Origin: Methylobacterium bullatum | Lineage (GTDB): Bacteria; Pseudomonadota; Alphaproteobacteria; Rhizobiales; Beijerinckiaceae | Length of the DNA: 64,000 nt | NCBI RefSeq assembly: GCF_014845095.1 | Contig: NZ_NKUG01000077.1 | Location: forward strand, 23,964-87,963 | Direction: 5' to 3' | In this document: positions 59,355-64,000 of the stretch, piece by piece | Position numbering within the stretch: position 1 is the first letter of the stretch | Layout of the letters: the number at the start of each line of letters is the position of its first letter | Translations under genes and position numbers: made by a program | The notes under the pieces: generated by a model | The model's input: the letters and a program-made list of their open reading frames with translations, nothing else | The model's database searches: none | Told to the model about the DNA's origin: nothing

Positions 59355-61250
59355 ATGTCCATCACCCGGTTGTCGCACGACGCATCCCAAGCCGGAATCC
59401 CGGACCCGGTGATTCCGGCGAGCCGGCCGAGCGAGACGCCCTCGTTCGAGGCGCCGTCGCTCCTGTGGCGGCGGCTCCTGCTGGCGGTGCCGACCCTGGC
59501 CACCGCGGCGGCGATCGCGTGGCTCGCCGTGTCCGCCTATGGACGCCCCGACGGCGCCTTGGGCTGGGCCGTGCTGGTCCTGTTCGGCCTCGTGATGGCG
59601 TGGCAATCCTTCGTCGCCTGGCAATACGTCTACGGACTCGTGGCGGTCGCGTTCGGCGATGCCGCCAAATCCGCGATCGAGATCCGCTCGGCCACGGTGC
59701 CGGCCACCGCCTCGGGCCTGAGCCGCACGGCGGCCGTGGTGGCGATCCATGCCGAAGATGCGGTGGCGGTGTTCGCCGCCCTTCGCGTCATGGCCCGCTC
59801 GCTCCAGCGTGGCGGCGGCGACGGGTCCGATATCGACATCTTCGTCCTCTCCGATACGCGCGACGGCGCCATCGCGGCGGTGGAGGAGCATGAATTCGCG
59901 CGGATCGAGGCCTGGGCGCGCCTGAACGGCCCCGGCCTGCCGCGCTTCCGCTACCGGCGGCGCCAGGACAATGCGGGCCGCAAGGCCGGCAACATCACGG
60001 AGTTCTGTCGGAGCTACGGCGACGAGTACGATTTCATGATCGTGCTCGATGCCGACAGCCTGATGACCGGCGCCGCCATGCGCCGCCTCGCCCGGCTGAT
60101 GGAGGAAGCCCCCCGTGTCGGGCTGATCCAGACCGTCTCCTACGCCACCGGCCGGGACACGCTGTTCGCCCGTATCCAGCAATTCGCCGTGCGGCTCTAC
60201 GCGCCGCTGTCGATCCGCTGCCTCGAGACCTGGCAGGGCGCGGATGGAAGCTATTGGGGCCACAACGCGATCCTGCGGGTCGCGGCCTTCGCCGACAATG
60301 CCGAACTGCCGGTGCTGCCCGGCAAGGCGCCGCTGGGCGGCGAGATCCTGTGCCACGACATCGTCGAAGGAGCGCTCCTGCGCCGGGCCGGATGGGAGGT
60401 CCGCCTCCTGCCGGAGATGGGCGGCACCTGGGAAGAGATGCCGACGAACCTCGTCGATCTCCTCGGGCGCGAGCGGCGCTGGTGCCAGGGCAACATGCAG
60501 CACCTGCGCGTCACCACCCTGCCGGGCCTGCGGGCGGCGAGCCGCTGGCACCTCATCGTCGGCATCCTGTCCTACCTCGCCTGCCCGCTCTGGGTGCTGT
60601 TCCTCGCCGCCGCCTCGATCCAGGCCGCCGTCACCGGCGATCTCGGCCTCCTGGCCTATGGGCTCACCGGGACGGGCCTCGCCGCCCATGCGCTGGCCGC
60701 CCTCGTCGTCGTCGTGATGGCCCTGCCGAAGCTCCTCAGCCTCGGCCATGTCCTGGCCTCGCCGACCCGCCGCGCGGCCTTCGGCGGCACCGCCTCGTTG
60801 CTGAAGAGCGCCGTGCTCGAACAAATCGTCTGGGTGCTGCTCTGGCCGGTCATGACGGTCTTTGCCGCGGGTGCCGTCGCCACCACCTTCATCGGCCGCG
60901 TGGTGCGCTGGGATTCGCAGGTGCGCGACGACCGTCGGGTGCCGTGGTCCGAGGCGATTCGCCTGCAGGTGGACGCCCTCGTGGCGGGTGCGCTGCTCGC
61001 CGGCCTGCTCGTTTATGCCGGCGATCCCTGGCTCGCCCTGTGGATGGGGCCGGTGGCCCTCGCGCTCCTCACGAGCCCGGCCTTCAGCGTGCTGACCAGC
61101 CGCGCCGATTTCGGCCGTGCCTCGCAGAGGAACGGCCTGTTCCTCTCCATCGACGACACGGACCGCGCCCCCGAACTCCTCGACCTGGCCTCGGTCCGCC
61201 GGGGCGAGGAGCGGGGCCTGCGCCTCCATCAGGAAGCCTGGGCGAGCTGA
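59355..61250 (+). CDS. opgH: Glucans biosynthesis glucosyltransferase OpgH (MdoH)
   Basis: Inner-membrane GT2 glucosyltransferase that polymerises the glucan backbone from UDP-glucose, 631 residues. Two N-terminal helices (about 39-95) precede the catalytic domain with FVLSDTRD, RQDNAGRKAGNITEFCRSYG, the metal-binding VLDADSLM, the acceptor motif HDIVEGALLRRAG and RERRWCQGNMQHLR. Five or six C-terminal helices follow. It is shorter than E. coli OpgH (847 residues) because the long terminal extensions are absent. Confidence 0.95.
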   Translation: MSITRLSHDASQAGIPDPVIPASRPSETPSFEAPSLLWRRLLLAVPTLATAAAIAWLAVSAYGRPDGALGWAVLVLFGLVMAWQSFVAWQYVYGLVAVAFGDAAKSAIEIRSATVPATASGLSRTAAVVAIHAEDAVAVFAALRVMARSLQRGGGDGSDIDIFVLSDTRDGAIAAVEEHEFARIEAWARLNGPGLPRFRYRRRQDNAGRKAGNITEFCRSYGDEYDFMIVLDADSLMTGAAMRRLARLMEEAPRVGLIQTVSYATGRDTLFARIQQFAVRLYAPLSIRCLETWQGADGSYWGHNAILRVAAFADNAELPVLPGKAPLGGEILCHDIVEGALLRRAGWEVRLLPEMGGTWEEMPTNLVDLLGRERRWCQGNMQHLRVTTLPGLRAASRWHLIVGILSYLACPLWVLFLAAASIQAAVTGDLGLLAYGLTGTGLAAHALAALVVVVMALPKLLSLGHVLASPTRRAAFGGTASLLKSAVLEQIVWVLLWPVMTVFAAGAVATTFIGRVVRWDSQVRDDRRVPWSEAIRLQVDALVAGALLAGLLVYAGDPWLALWMGPVALALLTSPAFSVLTSRADFGRASQRNGLFLSIDDTDRAPELLDLASVRRGEERGLRLHQEAWAS

Positions 61251-61499
61251 GGAACCGGCCTCTCCGCGCCGCGATGAGGCCGAAGGGGCGACGAAGGGGC
61301 GAGAGGCTGGAAGCCAGGTCCGAACCCGATCCGATCTTGCCGTGGATGCGGGCGCGCGGTGTCGCCCGGAGAGGTCATCCGCCCGCTTGCGACCCTTTTA
61401 CGCTCCACGGACCCCCAACATCCATTTCGGTTGCCTCATCAAGGACTTCATGCCTAACGTCGGGGCTCGGACGGGTCGGGTGACGAAGGATTTGGCTCG

Positions 61500-62522
61500 T
61501 TGGGTGCAGACGACACGAGGGCTGAACCGGGCCTGCCGTACTTCTGCCTGACGACGTCGGGCTTGCCTCCCGGAGAGGCTTTCGAGCAATGGCGCACGCT
61601 CCTGGCGCCGATGTACGAGGTCAGTCCGACGACGCGATCCGCCGTCCTGCCTTTCGGCACCAACATCGCGTACCCGATCGACGACCTCGTCGCTCATCGC
61701 ACCCTGCTCTCGACCCAGCGGCTCCAGCGCGATCGCCGACGTGTCGATGCCGGTTCCGACCAGTACATCGTCCAACTCTACCGGTCCGGCCGCTTTCAGG
61801 GCACCGTCGCCGGCAAAGCGGTCTCGGCCTCGGCCGGCACCGTGACCTTCATCGGCCGCCGTCATCTGCTCGATGGCATGCTCGACCGGGCCGATACGAC
61901 CGGCATCGTGATCCCCTGCTCCCACCTCCACGGGCTACCGCTCGAGGACCATGACATGCTCTTCGATGCGGCCCGCAACCGGTTGCTCGCCGCACGCATT
62001 CTGGACCTCTACCGCCGCTTGCCGACCACGCGCCCCGACGACGCCCCGGCTCTCGCCGTCGAGTTCGTTGGCTTCCTGCGCCGCCTGCTCGATCCCTCGC
62101 GGGCCAAGGACGTGCTCGAAGGCCGCGAACTCGACGGCGGCCTGATGGCGCTGGCCAGGATGATCGTGCGGGAAAACCTGTCCCGGTCCGATCTGTCGCC
62201 CGCCTTCGTCGCCGGACAGATGCGGGTCTCGCGGGCCACGCTCTACCGGCTGTTCGAGCCGGAAGGAGGCGTGATGCACTTCGTGCAGGGCGAGCGCCTG
62301 AAGGCCATGCGCGACGCGCTGGCCGATCCGATGGAGACGCGCACCCTTGCCCGCTTGGCCGAGGTCTTCGGCTTCAGCAGTGCCTCGCAGCTCAGCCGCA
62401 GCTTCCGCAACCGCTTCGGCGCGCCACCCCAGGCTTGGCGGGTCGAGCGTCGGGTGGTTCAGCAGATCAGCGGTCAGGGGACGGTGCAGCACGTCTGGAA
62501 GTGGCTTCGCGAAACGCGATGA
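61500..62522 (+). CDS. AraC-family transcriptional regulator
   Basis: 340-residue regulator. The N-terminal part (about 20-200) matches the AraC-binding-like domain (RSGRFQGTVAGKAVSASAGT, GTVTFIGRRHLLDG). The C-terminal double HTH (about 225-325) has LSPAFVAGQMRVSRATLYRL, ERLKAMRDALADP and AEVFGFSSASQLSRSFRNRF. No ATG fits; the TTG at 61500 has AAGGA 9 bases upstream. Inducer and targets unknown. Confidence 0.85.
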   Translation: MGADDTRAEPGLPYFCLTTSGLPPGEAFEQWRTLLAPMYEVSPTTRSAVLPFGTNIAYPIDDLVAHRTLLSTQRLQRDRRRVDAGSDQYIVQLYRSGRFQGTVAGKAVSASAGTVTFIGRRHLLDGMLDRADTTGIVIPCSHLHGLPLEDHDMLFDAARNRLLAARILDLYRRLPTTRPDDAPALAVEFVGFLRRLLDPSRAKDVLEGRELDGGLMALARMIVRENLSRSDLSPAFVAGQMRVSRATLYRLFEPEGGVMHFVQGERLKAMRDALADPMETRTLARLAEVFGFSSASQLSRSFRNRFGAPPQAWRVERRVVQQISGQGTVQHVWKWLRETR

Positions 62523-62681
62523 CCTCGTCCGGATGGACCCGGTCGATCGACGCCGAGAGACGGCGGCCGCATGTCATGCCACGCCTCAGTGTTCCTGCCC
62601 CGCAGGTCAGGCCCACCGAGGTCCGGTGTGAGGCGCACTGATCCGGGCCTTCGAGCAGGCACCGGCGGGAGCCCCGATAAG

Positions 62682-63143
62682 CTAGGGTTTCTCCAGCACC
62701 TCGATCGGGTTGGTGCGCTGGCTCGGCCTGGGCTCGGCGGTGGCCGCACCGGCATTGCCGTCCGGCTTCTCACGCCGGGCGCCGGAGCTGGTATCGGCGC
62801 CGGGTCCGGTGCCCTGGGTCGGCACCGTGCCGCTGGCCAGTTCGAGGCAGGTCACCATCTCCACGTAGGACGGGAAGCCGCCGGCCTGGAACTGCTTCTC
62901 GCACTGGGTCTTGGCGGCCGGCGAGTAATCGCCCCAGCGGCGCTGGGCTTCCTTGCGCGCCGCCTCCTCCGAACGCAGGCAGCCCTCGACGGTGGCGTTG
63001 TCGCTGACGCTGGCCTCCGCACGGACCGAGGATTTGCAGGTCGCCTGAACGTCGAGCTTGGGCGGCCCATCGGCGGCCGGGGCCACATTCGTGAGGGCGA
63101 CGAGCGCGAGGGCTCCGGTCAGGAGGGGAACAGGGTATCGCAT
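62682..63143 (-). CDS. Small secreted cysteine-rich hypothetical protein
   Basis: Unrecognised 153-residue exported protein. The signal peptide is LLTGALALVALTNVAPAA; the mature N-terminal half has four cysteines (QATCKSS, EGCLRSEE, TQCEKQF, VTCLELA) in a helical arrangement. A disordered Gly/Ala/Pro tail follows. Similar short periplasmic proteins are widespread in Methylobacterium; role unknown. The start is the ATG at 63143 with GAGGA upstream. Confidence 0.65.
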   Translation of the reverse strand: MRYPVPLLTGALALVALTNVAPAADGPPKLDVQATCKSSVRAEASVSDNATVEGCLRSEEAARKEAQRRWGDYSPAAKTQCEKQFQAGGFPSYVEMVTCLELASGTVPTQGTGPGADTSSGARREKPDGNAGAATAEPRPSQRTNPIEVLEKP

Positions 63144-63241
63144 TGGGTCGTCCTCGCTCGCATCGCGGCGACCGCCCGGCGGCGGTCCGTCCCTCGCACA
63201 ATGCGCGAAGGGCGGGATCGCACCAAGAACCGACGAGGAAA

Positions 63242-64000
63242 TCAGCCCAGCGCCACGTCGAGATCCGCGAACAGGTCGTCCACATGCTCGATTCCCACGG
63301 AGAGCCGCAGGAGATCGGGCGGACACGGCGTGCCCGGCCCCTCCACCGAGGCGCGATGCTCGATCAGGCTCTCGACGCCGCCGAGCGACGTGGCGCGCTT
63401 CCACAGGCGCACCCGCGCCGCCGTGGCGATGGCCGCCTCCTCGCCGGCCGCGACCCGGATCGACAGCATGAAACCGAAGCCGCCCTCCATCTGCCGCGCC
63501 GCCACCGCGTGGCCGGGATCGCCCGGCAGGCCGGGATAGAGCACCGAGGCCACGCGCGGATGCGCCGAGAAGCGCCGGGCGAGGTCCGCGGCGGAAGCCG
63601 ATTGCGCGGCGACGCGAAGCGGCAGGGTCCGCAGCGAGCGCATCAGAAGATAGGCCTCGAACGGCCCGAGGATCGCCCCGCCGCCGGCCCGGATCGCGCC
63701 GATGCGCTCCCAGAACCCATCGGCGCGGGCCGAGGCCAGGACGCCGGCGACCACGTCGGAATGCCCGTTCAGGATCTTGGTGGCCGAGTGCATGACGATG
63801 TCGGCCCCGAGCCGCAGGGGCCGCGTGTGGATCGGCGAGGCGGCGGTGGAATCGATGGCCAGACGCGCCCCCGCCGCGTGCGCGATCTCGGCTGCGGCGG
63901 CGATGTCGGTGATGGTCCAGAGCGGATTGCCGGGCGTCTCCACCCAGACCAGCTTCGTCGTGCCCGGCCTGATCGCGGCGCGCAGGGCGTCGAGGTCGTC
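63242..64000 (-). CDS. Cys/Met-metabolism PLP-dependent enzyme (partial, N-terminus beyond window)
   Basis: Gamma-family PLP enzyme related to cystathionine gamma-synthase and gamma-lyase; 252 C-terminal residues are visible. The segment VWVETPGNPLWTITDI, the cofactor aspartate in LAIDSTAASP and the PLP lysine in HSATKILNGHSDVVAG are diagnostic. The product ends with SLGGVESLIEHRAS and RLSVGIEHVDDLFADLDVAL. Which reaction it performs cannot be told without the substrate-binding N-terminal part. Confidence 0.92.
   Translation of the reverse strand, partial: DDLDALRAAIRPGTTKLVWVETPGNPLWTITDIAAAAEIAHAAGARLAIDSTAASPIHTRPLRLGADIVMHSATKILNGHSDVVAGVLASARADGFWERIGAIRAGGGAILGPFEAYLLMRSLRTLPLRVAAQSASAADLARRFSAHPRVASVLYPGLPGDPGHAVAARQMEGGFGFMLSIRVAAGEEAAIATAARVRLWKRATSLGGVESLIEHRASVEGPGTPCPPDLLRLSVGIEHVDDLFADLDVALG

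Noticed and set aside
59184..61229. A 681-residue open frame antisense to opgH
   Set aside because: Shadow frame; OpgH motifs are unambiguous on the other strand.

Overview
The window is high-GC, gene-dense DNA from an alphaproteobacterium, most likely Methylobacterium or Methylorubrum (Rhizobiales). The evidence is a formate--tetrahydrofolate ligase of the methylotroph type and length (557 residues), the phaR/phaA/phaB polyhydroxybutyrate cluster beside rpmF, the lptC-lptA-lptB-rpoN order, a cobalamin riboswitch, and short palindromic intergenic repeats. No replicon junction, prophage, insertion sequence, CRISPR array, rRNA or tRNA was seen. It reads as chromosomal core sequence with short accessory inserts.

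Layout. 1-5.2 kb: the lipopolysaccharide transport genes lptC-lptA-lptB run leftward into rpoN (cut by the window edge), with a ribonuclease D-like gene and a secreted helix-hairpin-helix protein behind them. 5.5-9.4 kb: rpmF and the PHB genes phaR (repressor), phaA and phaB. 9.4-16.8 kb: protein export and envelope, with a periplasmic parvulin, a probable aspartate dehydrogenase, secA, an aldo/keto reductase and a cell-wall hydrolase lipoprotein. 16.8-24.5 kb: kup, ispG, a patatin-like lipase, an ECF sigma factor with a membrane anti-sigma factor, and ribF. 24.8-28.4 kb: cheY and cheZ, a HAD hydrolase and a TipF-like degenerate EAL protein. 28.6-34.4 kb: a copper-chaperone-like protein, ftfL (C1 assimilation), a spermidine-synthase-like methyltransferase, small proteins, an acetyltransferase and zapE.

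35-40 kb: a two-subunit molybdenum hydroxylase (IorAB type), then a divergent CDF metal exporter and MerR regulator sharing a textbook MerR promoter. 40-41.6 kb is sparse but holds a NepR-like small protein away from any visible phyR or ecfG, a possible 26-residue membrane peptide, and a palindrome at the sulfate promoter. 41.6-45.8 kb: the sulfate/thiosulfate ABC operon sbp-cysT-cysW-cysA, with a long inverted repeat after sbp. 45.9-53.8 kb: DUF4337 and PsiE-type membrane proteins, L-serine dehydratase, a BLUF blue-light receptor, tex, a beta-propeller protein and a DUF1993 protein. 53.8-57.5 kb: a TonB-dependent receptor behind a cobalamin riboswitch, and a catalase-like protein. 57.6-64 kb: divergent opgG and opgH (periplasmic glucans), an AraC regulator, a small secreted protein and a cut-off PLP enzyme of the Cys/Met family.

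Most of the window is explained by known families. The observations most worth following are the NepR-like protein, the CTGC-N3-GCAG dyad upstream of the patatin-like gene that could tie it to PhaR, the CheY/CheZ/TipF-like group, the riboswitch-receptor pair, and the repeat and palindromic elements in the sulfate operon. I did not find a clearly undescribed multi-gene system.
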